A stretch of DNA of 64,000 nucleotides, taken from contig NZ_JAKLUA010000001.1 in NCBI RefSeq assembly GCF_022012435.1, positions 1,488,001 through 1,552,000 of the forward strand, in the 5' to 3' direction. This DNA is from Bradyrhizobium zhengyangense (lineage in GTDB: Bacteria > Pseudomonadota > Alphaproteobacteria > Rhizobiales > Xanthobacteraceae). Shown in pieces: positions 1 through 8,284 of the stretch. Below the pieces are notes generated by a model. The model did not search any database. It saw only the letters and a list, made by a program, of their open reading frames with translations, and was not told where the DNA came from. Position numbers and translations under genes: made by a program. The stretch's first letter is position 1; each line of letters starts with the position of its first letter.

Positions 1-779
1 GTGAGGAAGTCGCCCGCGATCTGCGAGACCTTTGGCGGATCAGTGAAATCGACCTGCTTCATCTTGATGTCGGGCCGGTTCGCCTTCATCCACTCCCGCA
101 CCCCCTTGGTGCGCTCGTTAGTGCTGAAATAGTCGACGCCGAAATTGACGAGACCAATGGTGCCGCCCTGCGGCATGCAGGACGCCAGGATCTGCGCTGC
201 GATTTGGCCGTTGCCCTGGCTATCCGCCGAGACCATCGTGGCATATTCCTCGGGATGCTTCAGGCCGGTCGGGATGCTGTCCATCAGCACGAGCTTGATG
301 CCGGCCTTGGCGATCTTCTTGTAGGTCGGCGCGGTCGCGGTGAAGTCGACCGGGATCGAGATGATGCCATCAGGATGCTGCTGGATGGTGTTCTCGATAT
401 CGGCGATCTGCTTGTCGACCTGATATTCGGCGGAGGCGACGCCGGTCACCGTCACGCCGTACTTCTTCAGCGTGTCGGTGATGCCCTGGATCTGGAGCTG
501 CGACCAGTCGAGGTTGACGGTCTGCATGGAGATGCCGACCTTGAAGTGCTTCTCCTTGATCTTCGCAACGTCGGCCTCCGACAGCGCGAGCACCTCGGGC
601 GAAGCCGCCTTCTCGCCGTGGGGGCCCTGGCCGACGATCGATTTTGGTCCGAGCGTTGCGAGATCGACGCCCTTGACGCAGGTCGCGGGCACTTCAGCGC
701 GGGCCGACGGGATCGTCGCGACGGCCGCAGTGGCCATCAACACGGTCAAAGGCAAGGCGTGTCGCAAGATTGGTTTCAT
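1..779 (-). CDS. Sugar ABC transporter substrate-binding protein (RbsB-like), C-terminus beyond window
   Basis: Periplasmic binding protein of a ribose/polyol-type ABC importer; it should capture a sugar or polyol and deliver it to the permease encoded just upstream. 259 residues are visible and the 3' end lies outside the window. Residues 1-28 form a Sec signal peptide ending in SARA. The type-1 periplasmic-binding fold (Peripla_BP_4 class) begins near residue 80 with VGISMQTVNLDWSQLQ. An unusually long linker, about residues 29-75 with a cysteine at 34, separates the two. The ATG at 779 is preceded by a strong GGAGG. It is the third gene of an ATPase-permease-binding protein operon. The substrate cannot be read from sequence; the neighbouring dihydroxyacetone kinase hints at a small polyol or ketose. 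Confidence 0.85.
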   Translation of the reverse strand, partial: MKPILRHALPLTVLMATAAVATIPSARAEVPATCVKGVDLATLGPKSIVGQGPHGEKAASPEVLALSEADVAKIKEKHFKVGISMQTVNLDWSQLQIQGITDTLKKYGVTVTGVASAEYQVDKQIADIENTIQQHPDGIISIPVDFTATAPTYKKIAKAGIKLVLMDSIPTGLKHPEEYATMVSADSQGNGQIAAQILASCMPQGGTIGLVNFGVDYFSTNERTKGVREWMKANRPDIKMKQVDFTDPPKVSQIAGDFL

Positions 780-882
780 TTGTTTCCTCCATGTTGGTCG
801 CCGATTACCGGAGGGCCAGCGACCTTGCCCCTACCCACGCGGCGCAATGAACCAGTGGCTCATGCGCCGCGCCTGACTCTGG

Positions 883-1875
883 CTAGCGTTTCGTGAAGGC
901 AACCGCGGCCACGATGATCGCGCCCTTGATCACGAGCTGCATCGGCGAGCTCACGCCGAGCAGAACGAGGCCGTTATTGAGGGTGCCGATGATCAGGCTG
1001 CCAAACAGCGTTCCCAGGATGTAGCCGCGCCCGCCGAACAGGCTGCAGCCGCCGAGGATCACGGCAGCGATGACGTCGAGCTCCATGCCCTGCACGACAT
1101 CGGGTCGCGCGGCATGTGAGCGCGCGGACAGCACCAGCGCGGCGAGGCCCGCGAGCGTGCCGGTGAGGACGAAGGCCGCCGTCGTGATCCGCTTGGTGTT
1201 GATGCCGGAATAGAGCGCCGCGGTCGGGTTGCCGCCGACGGCATAGATGCGACGGCCAAACACGTTGTAGTGTAGCAGCAGGATGCCGACGATCATCGCC
1301 GCCAATGTCCAGGCAATCGGAACCGGTACGCCGAGGAATGTGCCTTCGCCGAAGATCGCGAAATAGGTTTCGTTGGTGATGATGACGGGCTTGGTGTTGG
1401 TCACCATCATCGCCAGTCCCCGCGCCATGCTCAGTGAGCCCAGCGTCACCAGGAAGGATGGAATCGACAGTTGCGTGGTCAGGATGCCGTTGATCAGCCC
1501 GACCAGCGCGCCGGTGCCAAGCCCGGCGACGGCGCCGACGATCCAGCTGTTGTTGATCTGGCTCATCGCCAGAGCCGCCGCCATGCCTGACAGCGCCAGC
1601 GTCGATGCGACCGACAGATCGATCTGACGCGCGATGATAATGAAGGTCATGCCGACTGCGATGATCGACACCAGCGTGGTCTGCCGTCCGATGTTCAGGA
1701 AGTTGTCGACCGAGAGGAACCAGGGCGAGGACAGGCTGAACACGACCAGCAGGATCACGAAGGCGATGTACAGCATGTACGGCCTCTCGCCCCGCAGCAG
1801 ATTCTGGACAATTCTACGGCGCCGGTCGGACCGGGTCGACGAAGCGACGACGTTGGGAGCGGTCAGTTCGGTCAT
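883..1875 (-). CDS. Sugar ABC transporter permease (RbsC family)
   Basis: Inner-membrane permease of the RbsC/BPD_transp_2 family, 330 residues, the usual length. It begins with a basic cytoplasmic tail (about residues 15-30) followed by a run of hydrophobic helices. The family hallmark RQIDLSVASTLALSG sits near residue 85-100, equivalent to the GIDLSVGS motif of RbsC. Its start overlaps the end of the ATPase gene by 4 bases (ATGA), so the two are translationally coupled. It should form the channel used by the binding protein encoded at 1-779. Substrate is unknown. Confidence 0.9.
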   Translation of the reverse strand: MTELTAPNVVASSTRSDRRRRIVQNLLRGERPYMLYIAFVILLVVFSLSSPWFLSVDNFLNIGRQTTLVSIIAVGMTFIIIARQIDLSVASTLALSGMAAALAMSQINNSWIVGAVAGLGTGALVGLINGILTTQLSIPSFLVTLGSLSMARGLAMMVTNTKPVIITNETYFAIFGEGTFLGVPVPIAWTLAAMIVGILLLHYNVFGRRIYAVGGNPTAALYSGINTKRITTAAFVLTGTLAGLAALVLSARSHAARPDVVQGMELDVIAAVILGGCSLFGGRGYILGTLFGSLIIGTLNNGLVLLGVSSPMQLVIKGAIIVAAVAFTKR

Positions 1876-3452
1876 GCGGACAACTCTTGCGATGTGCTCA
1901 GCCCGGAGGCCTGGTAGATTTGGAGGAGATGGTGCAGCTCTTCGGCGTCATCGATCTCGCCGCGCACCAGCGTTCGAGCGACGCGCCCATTGACGATCAC
2001 GGAGATGCGGTCGCAGAGCTCGATCAATTCGACGAGGTCGGACGAGACGACCAGAACGCCGCTGCCGTCGCGGGCGGCATTCCGGATCACGGCGTAGATC
2101 TCCTCACGCGCGCCGACGTCGACGCCAACGGTCGGTTCGTCCAGCAGCAGCACGCGCGGCCGCGGATCATTCCATTTTCCGAACACGACCTTCTGCTGGT
2201 TACCGCCCGAGAGCGTCCTGACCAGGCTGGAGGCGCCTTGCGCTTTCACCGAAAGCCTTGCGACCGCACTTTCCGCACGCCTGGCTGCGGCGCGTTGCTG
2301 CATCCAGCCCCAGCGCGAGAAATGCGGAATCCGCGGCAAGGTGACGTTTCGTTCGATCGAATGATCGAGGACCAGGCCCTGCACGTGCCGGTCCTCCGGC
2401 ACCAGCGCGACGCCCTGCTCGATCGCATCGGCCGGCCCGGCCGGCAGCCAGCGGCGGCCTTCGATTTCGATTGCGCCGCTCTCGAGCGGTCGCAGGCCGA
2501 ACACCGTCTCCAAAATCTCCGTGCGTCCGCTCCCGATCAGCCCGGCAAGACCGTGGATCTCGCCCTTCCGCACGGACAAATCGACCGCGCGAAGCCGGTC
2601 GTTGGATACGTTCGACAGCGACAAAACCGGCGACGGATCCAACTCACGCTTCACGGCAGGCTCAGTGCGCGAGCCTGTCAATACCGATCGATCTGACCCG
2701 ACGATGGCGTTCACCAGCCGCTTCATGTCGGTCTCGGCGGTGATGAACGTGCCGGCGTTGGCGCCATCGCGCAGCACAGTGACGCGCTGCGAGATCTCGA
2801 AGACCTCGTTCAGCCGATGGGTCACATAGATCACGCCGACGCCGCGGCGCGTCGCCTTCCCGATCGCGTCGAACAGGATCCGGACCTCATCCGATGTCAG
2901 CGACGACGTCGGCTCGTCGAGGATCAGCAGCCGGACCTCGCCCATCAGCGCCTTTGCGATCTCCGTCATCTGGCGGTAGGCGAACGGCAGCGAGCCGACA
3001 GTCGCGCGCGTATCCAGGGGAATGCCCAGCTCTTTCAGGAACGCCTCGGCCCTGACCATCAGCGCGCGCTTCCGGACAAAGCCGAAAGCTGTGCGCGGCT
3101 CGCGACCGAGCAGCAAATTGTCCGCAACACTCAAGGATTCGACGAGGCTGAGGTCCTGGTAGACAACGGCGATCCCCGCCTCGCGCGACTTCGCCGGGCT
3201 GTCGAATTCCACGGGAATGCCAGCGATCTCGATCGTGCCGCTGTCGAGGCTATGAACTCCACTGAGGATCTTGATCAGCGTGGATTTTCCGGCGCCGTTC
3301 TCGCCGAGCAGCGCATGCACCTCGCCGGCGCGAACCTGGAGGTCGACGTCGCGGAGCGCCCGCACGCCGCCAAAACGCTTGTTGATGGCACTGACCATCA
3401 CAAGCGAGGTCGACGGCAGGGATTCTGCTGCAACCGAACCGGACAATTCCAA
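1872..3452 (-). CDS. Sugar ABC transporter ATP-binding protein, double NBD (RbsA family)
   Basis: Fused two-domain ATPase of 526 residues that powers the RbsC-type permease encoded downstream. The first domain has Walker A GENGAGKS (about 50-57) and a degenerate signature (LPFAYRQMTEIAKAL), common in the first half of RbsA proteins. The second has a modified P-loop (GLIGSGRTE) and an intact signature LSGGNQQKVVFGKW. Walker B and the following Glu (LLILDEPTSS, LLLDEPTVGVD) are present in both. It is the first gene of a three-gene operon. Upstream lies an AT-rich island with direct repeats near 3500-3530. The real start could lie a few codons downstream. Confidence 0.9.
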   Translation of the reverse strand: MELSGSVAAESLPSTSLVMVSAINKRFGGVRALRDVDLQVRAGEVHALLGENGAGKSTLIKILSGVHSLDSGTIEIAGIPVEFDSPAKSREAGIAVVYQDLSLVESLSVADNLLLGREPRTAFGFVRKRALMVRAEAFLKELGIPLDTRATVGSLPFAYRQMTEIAKALMGEVRLLILDEPTSSLTSDEVRILFDAIGKATRRGVGVIYVTHRLNEVFEISQRVTVLRDGANAGTFITAETDMKRLVNAIVGSDRSVLTGSRTEPAVKRELDPSPVLSLSNVSNDRLRAVDLSVRKGEIHGLAGLIGSGRTEILETVFGLRPLESGAIEIEGRRWLPAGPADAIEQGVALVPEDRHVQGLVLDHSIERNVTLPRIPHFSRWGWMQQRAAARRAESAVARLSVKAQGASSLVRTLSGGNQQKVVFGKWNDPRPRVLLLDEPTVGVDVGAREEIYAVIRNAARDGSGVLVVSSDLVELIELCDRISVIVNGRVARTLVRGEIDDAEELHHLLQIYQASGLSTSQELSA

Positions 3453-3923
3453 ACTTTCCTCCCGTCGCCCCCGCGAGATGCTGGTACGATGGTGACATAT
3501 TGTTATTTTTGCAACTTATCTTGTTATAATTCTATCATCCCGGGCGACCTGTCAATGGGAGATCCCGCCTTCCCGAGCCGGTTCGAACGGCCGCTGGCGC
3601 CGTCCCAGGTCGTCCGACTGCGGCGGCGGCAAGGGCGGCCGGTGCTTTCAGGGAATTTGCCTAAAGTGGAGGACGGGGCACGATTGCTCCGACGCCACGT
3701 TCCTCGTCCAGCGACAGAAATTGCTTCCGCAACCAGACGCCCGCGGGTCGCACACATCGTGCGAGGCTGGCCAAAGCCAGCTCATACCGACTGCGATCGG
3801 CTTCTATTGAAGCTCCCGTGGGCGCATCGTGCACACGCTATCTTGCAAGACCCAACCCTCGCCCCAATCCGTCATCGAGCGACGTGAGCCATGTCGTTGG
3901 TGATCGAGCCTGGTTTCCGCCAA
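3453..3923. other. Intergenic region upstream of the RbsABC-type operon
   Basis: 471 bases between the end of dhaK and the start of the ATPase gene. The part next to the ATPase gene (about 3495-3540) is markedly AT-rich in a GC-rich background and is the likely promoter/operator zone. The rest shows GC-rich open frames on both strands (for example 3524-3757 minus) with no ribosome binding site or recognisable protein, which I do not regard as genes. I see no convincing terminator for dhaK here. Confidence 0.5.
3500..3530 (-). promoter_or_regulatory. Putative operator: TTGTTAT direct repeats in an AT-rich island
   Basis: TTGTTAT occurs at 3500-3506 and again at 3521-3527, 21 bases apart (two helical turns), inside a roughly 40-base AT-rich island 50-80 bases before the ATPase start at 3452. 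This looks like a repressor or activator site for the sugar ABC operon, but no adjacent regulator gene identifies the protein, and I could not assign -35 and -10 boxes with confidence. Confidence 0.35.
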
Positions 3924-4913
3924 TCACATGCGCCAGCGAAGCGCGGCGGTATGCACCGGCGCGTCCCACAATTCCTTCGATTGACCATCGAGCACGGAGA
4001 CAGTGATCGACGTACCGGCCATGTCGAGGGAGGTCACATAGGAGCCGATAAGAAAACGCGTGGCCGTAACTCCCGCCCCGTCCAGGATGCGCTTGGCGCT
4101 ATTGGCCATCAGATAGAGCTCGATCAGCGGCGTCGCACCGAACCCGTTGATCAGAAGCAGGACTTCGCTGCCTTTGCTCGGTTCGAGATCATCCAGGATC
4201 GCGCCAAGTATGTCGGCTGCAATCGCATCGGCAGAGGCCAGCGGCACCCTGCGTCGCCCCGGCTCGCCGTGAATGCCGACGCCCATCTCCATTTCGTTGT
4301 CGGCCAGCGTGAAGTTCGGCCGGCCCACCGCCGGCACGGTGCACGGCAACAGCGCGACGCCCATCGAGCGGGTGCGCCTGTTCACATCGTCACCGAGCGT
4401 CTTGAGCGCGGCGAGCGGCATGCCCTTTTCGGCCGCAGCGCCAACCATCTTTTCCACAATCAGCGTGCCCGCGACGCCGCGACGACCAGTCGTGTAGGTC
4501 GATTTCTCGACCGCGACGTCGTCATTGGTGACCACGCTTGCAACCTCGCGCCCGGCCATCTCGGCGGCCATGGTGAAATTCATCACATCGCCCTCGTAAT
4601 TCTTGACGATGAAGAGCACGCCTGCCCCGGTATCGACGGCCTCCGCCGCCTCGATCATCTGATCCGGCGTCGGCGAGGTGAAGACCTGCCCCGGACAGGC
4701 AGCATCGAGCATGCCGTGGCCGACAAAACCCGCATGGAGCGGTTCGTGCCCGGAGCCACCGCCCGAGATCAGCGCAACCTTGCCAGGCTTCAGATTGCGG
4801 CGGCGCACGAACTTCCTGTCAGCACCGAGCAGCAGGATATCGGCATGGGCTGCCGCCAATCCGTCGAGACTCTCTTCGAGCACCGTGTCGGCGCTGTTGA
4901 TCAGCTTTTTCAT
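3924..4913 (-). CDS. dhaK: Dihydroxyacetone kinase subunit DhaK
   Basis: Substrate-binding subunit of the phosphotransferase-dependent dihydroxyacetone kinase, 329 residues. It holds dihydroxyacetone or a related short ketose as a hemiaminal on a histidine while DhaL transfers phosphate. Key residues are visible: H56 in GGGSGHEPLHAG, D109 in NYEGDVMNF, and the covalent histidine H215 in GVGIHGEPG. Last gene of the 12-gene operon, 36 bases after the HTH-like gene. In enterobacteria dhaK precedes dhaL and dhaM; here it is separated from them by HPr, EI and a small regulator-like gene. L-erythrulose and similar sugars are alternative substrates for relatives of this family. Confidence 0.95.
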   Translation of the reverse strand: MKKLINSADTVLEESLDGLAAAHADILLLGADRKFVRRRNLKPGKVALISGGGSGHEPLHAGFVGHGMLDAACPGQVFTSPTPDQMIEAAEAVDTGAGVLFIVKNYEGDVMNFTMAAEMAGREVASVVTNDDVAVEKSTYTTGRRGVAGTLIVEKMVGAAAEKGMPLAALKTLGDDVNRRTRSMGVALLPCTVPAVGRPNFTLADNEMEMGVGIHGEPGRRRVPLASADAIAADILGAILDDLEPSKGSEVLLLINGFGATPLIELYLMANSAKRILDGAGVTATRFLIGSYVTSLDMAGTSITVSVLDGQSKELWDAPVHTAALRWRM

Positions 4914-4949
4914 GGCGTCCTCCCGGTTATCTTTTGCGTTACGAATTCG

Positions 4950-5381
4950 TCAGCCGATGCTTTCGGCGTAGCGGGCGAGCTGGGCAGCGAAGTCGACGAT
5001 GAGCTGCTCGAGCGCACGATTTTTCTTGTCGTCACCGAGATCGGGCACCGTCACCGTCACGACGCGCGTGCGCGCCTCGCGATGGGCGCCGCGCAGCCGC
5101 CCCGGATGCGCGCGCCCATAGGCTTCGAGGAACGCCGCACGCTCGGTGCCGGAGAGATGGCAGACCTCGAAAATGATCGCGACATGCTTTGCAGGGATCG
5201 GCACCAGATAGGCCGGATTGGTGATCTGGCTGACGAAGGAGCGGTTCTTGCCGAGCGCGGCCGCGAGCTTCAACCGCGTCCCCGAGGGCCGGTTGTCGAG
5301 CGCCCGCCGCAGGATGAGCTTGTAATCCGCGACGTTGCTGTCGCCCGGCCGGCTCGCGTCTTCGCCTGCATCGTCACTCAT
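4950..5381 (-). CDS. Small HTH-like protein inside the Dha operon, function unknown
   Basis: 143 residues, no signal peptide or membrane segment. Residues 20-60 look like a compact helix-turn-helix: YKLILRRALDNRP, then LKLAAALGKNRSFVSQITN, resembling an XRE/lambda-repressor recognition pair (LAAALG then SFVSQ). Residues 62-92 continue with helices (IPAKHVAIIFEVCHLS, ERAAFLEAYGRAHP), and the C-terminus 120-143 is amphipathic and helical. The start overlaps the EI stop by 4 bases. Position between EI and dhaK suggests it is made with the kinase and could regulate this operon or bind the phosphotransferase proteins. No experimental family function is known to me. Confidence 0.6.
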   Translation of the reverse strand: MSDDAGEDASRPGDSNVADYKLILRRALDNRPSGTRLKLAAALGKNRSFVSQITNPAYLVPIPAKHVAIIFEVCHLSGTERAAFLEAYGRAHPGRLRGAHREARTRVVTVTVPDLGDDKKNRALEQLIVDFAAQLARYAESIG

Positions 5382-6976
5382 GCGGTCACCCCGGCGATGG
5401 CAGCCTTGAGCCGGGCTACAGCGATCGGCGAGACCGAGAGGATCGTCAGGCCCGTCGCCAGCAGCGCATTCGTCAAGCGCGTATCGGCGGCGGCATCGCC
5501 GCAGAGCGAGACCTCGACGCCACGCTTAAGCCCGGCCTCGACCGTCCGCGCGATCAGCGCCAGCACCGCGGGATGGCCGGCGTCGTTGAGATCCGCGACA
5601 GCGCCGATGTCGCGCGCCGCGGCCATTGTGTATTGAGTGAGGTCGTTGGACCCGATGGAATAAAACGCCGCGTCGAAATCGTCGGCGCAGAGTGCGGCCG
5701 AGGGGACCTCGACCATGATGCCGAGCGGCGGCCGGGCGCAGGCAATGCCCTCTGCGCTGAGAGCCGCAAACTCTGCGCCCAGCATGGCGTTGGCGCGGTC
5801 GAGCTCGGAGGGGACAGCGACCATCGGCAGCATCACCTTCAGTGTCCCATGCACGGCCGCGCGGCAGAGCGCGCGCAACTGCACGCGAAACACCTCCGGT
5901 CGCGCCAGAGAGAGCCGGATTCCGCGCAGGCCCAGGAATGGATTGCGCTCGCCATCGACCGTCACGCCGGGAATCGGCTTATCGCCGCCAGCGTCGAGCG
6001 TGCGAATCGTCACGGGCCGCTCTTCGGCCCATTCGAGAATGCGCCGATAGACCTGATATTGCGCATCCTCGCCCGGAAGCCCTCTCGATCCCTCGAACAG
6101 AAACTCCGTCCGTACGAGGCCGATGCCGTCGCAGATGGCGGGATCGAGACTCGCCAGCTCTTCCGGCGCGGCGACATTGAGCATGACGGCGATGCGCTTT
6201 CCATCGGCGGTCAGCGCGGGTTTGAGGCGACCAGCATCGACAGCAATCTGCGCGGCAGTCGCGGCTGCCATCCGGTGCTCGAACAGGCGGCGCGTTTCAG
6301 GCTGGGGATCGAAGATCACGGTGCCGGCGTCACCGTCGACCAGCGCCAGTGACGGCGGCTGTCCGTTCCATGGCAACGGCCCCAACCCGACCACCATCGG
6401 AGCGCCCCGCGATCGCGCGAGCATCGCAACATGCGATGACGGCGATCCGCTGGCGAGCGCAATTGCGCCGCCGCGGGTCCAGTCGACAGCGAGGAACGTC
6501 GATGGCGAAATATCATCACCCGTGACGATGGAATCGCCGGAAATCTCAGAGATCGTGTTTGCACCGTTCAGGCCCGCGAGGACGCGATCGCGAATGTCGA
6601 CGAGATCGGCAGCACGCGCCCGAAAATATTCCTCGTCCGCCGCGCGATAGCCTGATATCTCGGCTTCGAGCGCCGCGCGCCAGGCCTCATCGGCGGCCGT
6701 ACCGCCCGCGACGGCCTCGTAAGCGCCTTCTGCAAGCGCATCATCGCCGAGCATCGCAACCTGGAACTCCAGGATCTCCGCGGCCTCGCCGTGAACCGTC
6801 GCGATCAGATCGGCGAGCTCCGCTGCTGCACCTTCAATCGCTGCCTTCAGCGCCGCGGCCTCCTGTGCCGGATCGCCCTTCTCAGCCCTGCCCGCCACTT
6901 CTGTCGTCAGCACCGCGACCGGCCCGATGGCGAGGCCGGGCGAAGCGGGATGGCCGGTGAGATGGATCTCGCCCAC
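5378..6976 (-). CDS. ptsP: PTS enzyme I of the dihydroxyacetone phosphotransferase chain
   Basis: Phosphoenolpyruvate-protein phosphotransferase, 532 residues, close to the usual 550-580 of a stand-alone EI. It takes phosphate from PEP and passes it to the HPr encoded next door, then DhaM and DhaL. The phosphorylated histidine is H182 in SGSPSSHVAMLARSRGAP. The PEP-binding half shows GLVRTEFLF, RTLDAGGDKP, the SNDLTQYTMA motif and the active-site cysteine motif SLCGDAAAD near the C-terminus. It starts 3 bases after the HPr stop and overlaps the HTH-like gene by 4. In E. coli the HPr and partial EI domains are fused into DhaM; here they are separate genes. The symbol is approximate. Confidence 0.92.
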   Translation of the reverse strand: MGEIHLTGHPASPGLAIGPVAVLTTEVAGRAEKGDPAQEAAALKAAIEGAAAELADLIATVHGEAAEILEFQVAMLGDDALAEGAYEAVAGGTAADEAWRAALEAEISGYRAADEEYFRARAADLVDIRDRVLAGLNGANTISEISGDSIVTGDDISPSTFLAVDWTRGGAIALASGSPSSHVAMLARSRGAPMVVGLGPLPWNGQPPSLALVDGDAGTVIFDPQPETRRLFEHRMAAATAAQIAVDAGRLKPALTADGKRIAVMLNVAAPEELASLDPAICDGIGLVRTEFLFEGSRGLPGEDAQYQVYRRILEWAEERPVTIRTLDAGGDKPIPGVTVDGERNPFLGLRGIRLSLARPEVFRVQLRALCRAAVHGTLKVMLPMVAVPSELDRANAMLGAEFAALSAEGIACARPPLGIMVEVPSAALCADDFDAAFYSIGSNDLTQYTMAAARDIGAVADLNDAGHPAVLALIARTVEAGLKRGVEVSLCGDAAADTRLTNALLATGLTILSVSPIAVARLKAAIAGVTA

Positions 6977-6979
6977 GAC

Positions 6980-7294
6980 TTACGCCTCGCCGAAACCGTC
7001 ATGCACCAGCGCCAGCATGGCCGCGAGCGCGGCCTCGGCATCAGGACCGTTGACGCGGAAATGGAGCGTTGCGCCCTGCGGCGCCTTCACACGCATGACC
7101 TTCACAGGGCTCTTGGCGTCAGTCCAGGGTCCCTCCGCCGCAAGCGCAATTTCGATCTTCGCGGTAAAGCCCTTTGCCAGTTGCGTAAGCTTCACCGATG
7201 GTCGCGCGTGCAGGCCGACCGGGTTGACGAGAACCGCGGAGGCGGTCAGCGGCGCGAACGACTGAGCCGCCCGGTTGGCGTTGGCATCATGCAT
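6980..7294 (-). CDS. HPr family phosphocarrier protein
   Basis: 104-residue phosphocarrier between EI and DhaM. The HPr signature is clear: NPVGLHARPSVKLTQLAKGF with the phosphorylated histidine at 29, and a C-terminal helix region DAEAALAAMLALVHDGFGEA. There is an N-terminal extension of about 18 residues. I chose the ATG at 7294 because GGAGG lies 6 bases before it and it overlaps the dhaM stop by 8 bases; upstream in-frame codons encode sequence unlike HPr. The region around the regulatory serine is divergent (TDAKSPVKVM), so HPr kinase control is uncertain. It probably serves the Dha kinase rather than sugar uptake. Confidence 0.9.
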   Translation of the reverse strand: MHDANANRAAQSFAPLTASAVLVNPVGLHARPSVKLTQLAKGFTAKIEIALAAEGPWTDAKSPVKVMRVKAPQGATLHFRVNGPDAEAALAAMLALVHDGFGEA

Positions 7295-7673
7295 AGAATT
7301 CCTCCGCGCTGCGCTTGACGGCGGCAAGCGATGAGCCGCCCGAAGATTCGGTCGCAGCAATCACCGCCCCCTCGACCACCGGGGCATTGCAAACCAGCAC
7401 GCGCGCGCGACGATCTTCGGGGAGCATCTCCACCGCCATCTCCGAATTGGTCTCGGCGCCGCCGAGATCGACGAGGATCGCAACACCCGCCGGCGACCAG
7501 GCGGTCTCGATCGCCTCGAGGATTCCGGCAACGTTCGTACCTAACCCGCCATCGACATCGCCGCCGGTCCAGGCCAGCGGCACTGCTTCACCGACCATCT
7601 GGCGCACCATATCGGCCGCGCCTTCCGCGATCTTCGGCGAATGCGACACGATGACAATTCCGACGTTGCTCAT
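7287..7673 (-). CDS. dhaM: Dihydroxyacetone kinase phosphotransfer subunit DhaM (EIIA-Man-like)
   Basis: 128-residue EIIA-mannose-like domain. It receives phosphate from HPr on a histidine near the N-terminus (VGIVIVSHSPKIAEG, H11) and regenerates ATP on DhaL. GGDVDGGLGTN and the AILVDLGGAETNSE strand-loop typical of DhaM are present. The protein stops right after the EIIA domain, whereas E. coli DhaM continues into HPr and partial EI domains; those functions are supplied by the next two genes. Overlaps dhaL by 4 bases at its start and the HPr gene by 8 at its end. Confidence 0.93.
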   Translation of the reverse strand: MSNVGIVIVSHSPKIAEGAADMVRQMVGEAVPLAWTGGDVDGGLGTNVAGILEAIETAWSPAGVAILVDLGGAETNSEMAVEMLPEDRRARVLVCNAPVVEGAVIAATESSGGSSLAAVKRSAEEFYA

Positions 7674-8284
7674 GGATTGACCTCGAATTCCAATATCTCA
7701 ACTGCCGCGCCGATCAGAAGGGATGCCGAGCGCGAGCCCGGGTCCATATGACCGATGGAGCGTTCACCAAGGAACGATGCGCGGCCGCGAATCGCCAGCA
7801 TCGGCGTGGTGCGATCGGCCGCCTGCACAGCTTCAGCCGCAATGGCCTTGGCATCACCGCCGCCTGCCAGAATGGCGTGAACCGGTACCAGGACATCCAG
7901 CAGCGTCTTCTGCCCCGCCTCGGAACGACCGCGCGCCTTGACGGCCTCGATCGCCTTGTCCGTCGCCGCGACCAGATCAGACCGGCTCGGCTGTTCCGGA
8001 AGAGACTTACCCAGCTCCATGAAGAAAGTTCCGACCAACGGCCCTGACGCACCGCCGACTTTCATTACCAACGTCATTCCAATCGCCTTCAGCATGTCGG
8101 GCAGCGACTTGTCGGCAAGGCCCGGCAATGCCGCGAGCACCGCCTCGAAACCGCGCTTCATGTTCAGCCCGTGATCCCCATCGCCAATCGCCTGGTCGAG
8201 GCTCGTCAATTCGTCCGCGTGCTCGATCACTGAACATGCCAGCGCTCGCACCAGTCTTTCCCTGGCTACCCGATCAAGGCTCAT
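7670..8284 (-). CDS. dhaL: Dihydroxyacetone kinase ADP-binding subunit DhaL
   Basis: 204-residue all-helical nucleotide-binding subunit. It keeps a tightly bound ADP that is rephosphorylated by DhaM and donates phosphate to the ketose on DhaK. Magnesium ligands D30, D35 and D37 lie in SLDQAIGDGDHGLNMKRG, and the glycine-rich GGASGPLVGTFF nucleotide loop follows near residue 75. Length is normal for the family. Coupled by 4-base overlaps to the preceding ATPase gene and to dhaM. This direct coupling to transporter genes argues that the imported substrate is a ketose, or becomes one. Confidence 0.94.
   Translation of the reverse strand: MSLDRVARERLVRALACSVIEHADELTSLDQAIGDGDHGLNMKRGFEAVLAALPGLADKSLPDMLKAIGMTLVMKVGGASGPLVGTFFMELGKSLPEQPSRSDLVAATDKAIEAVKARGRSEAGQKTLLDVLVPVHAILAGGGDAKAIAAEAVQAADRTTPMLAIRGRASFLGERSIGHMDPGSRSASLLIGAAVEILEFEVNP

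Noticed and set aside
3524-3757. 77-codon minus-strand frame in the dhaK/ATPase gap
   Set aside because: No ribosome binding site, no hydrophobic or domain-like pattern, Arg/Ser-rich composition typical of noncoding GC-rich DNA.
3891-5636. 581-codon plus-strand frame opposite dhaK, the HTH-like gene and part of EI
   Set aside because: Antisense to three genes with strong motifs; its composition is Arg/His/Ala-rich, as expected for a shadow frame.
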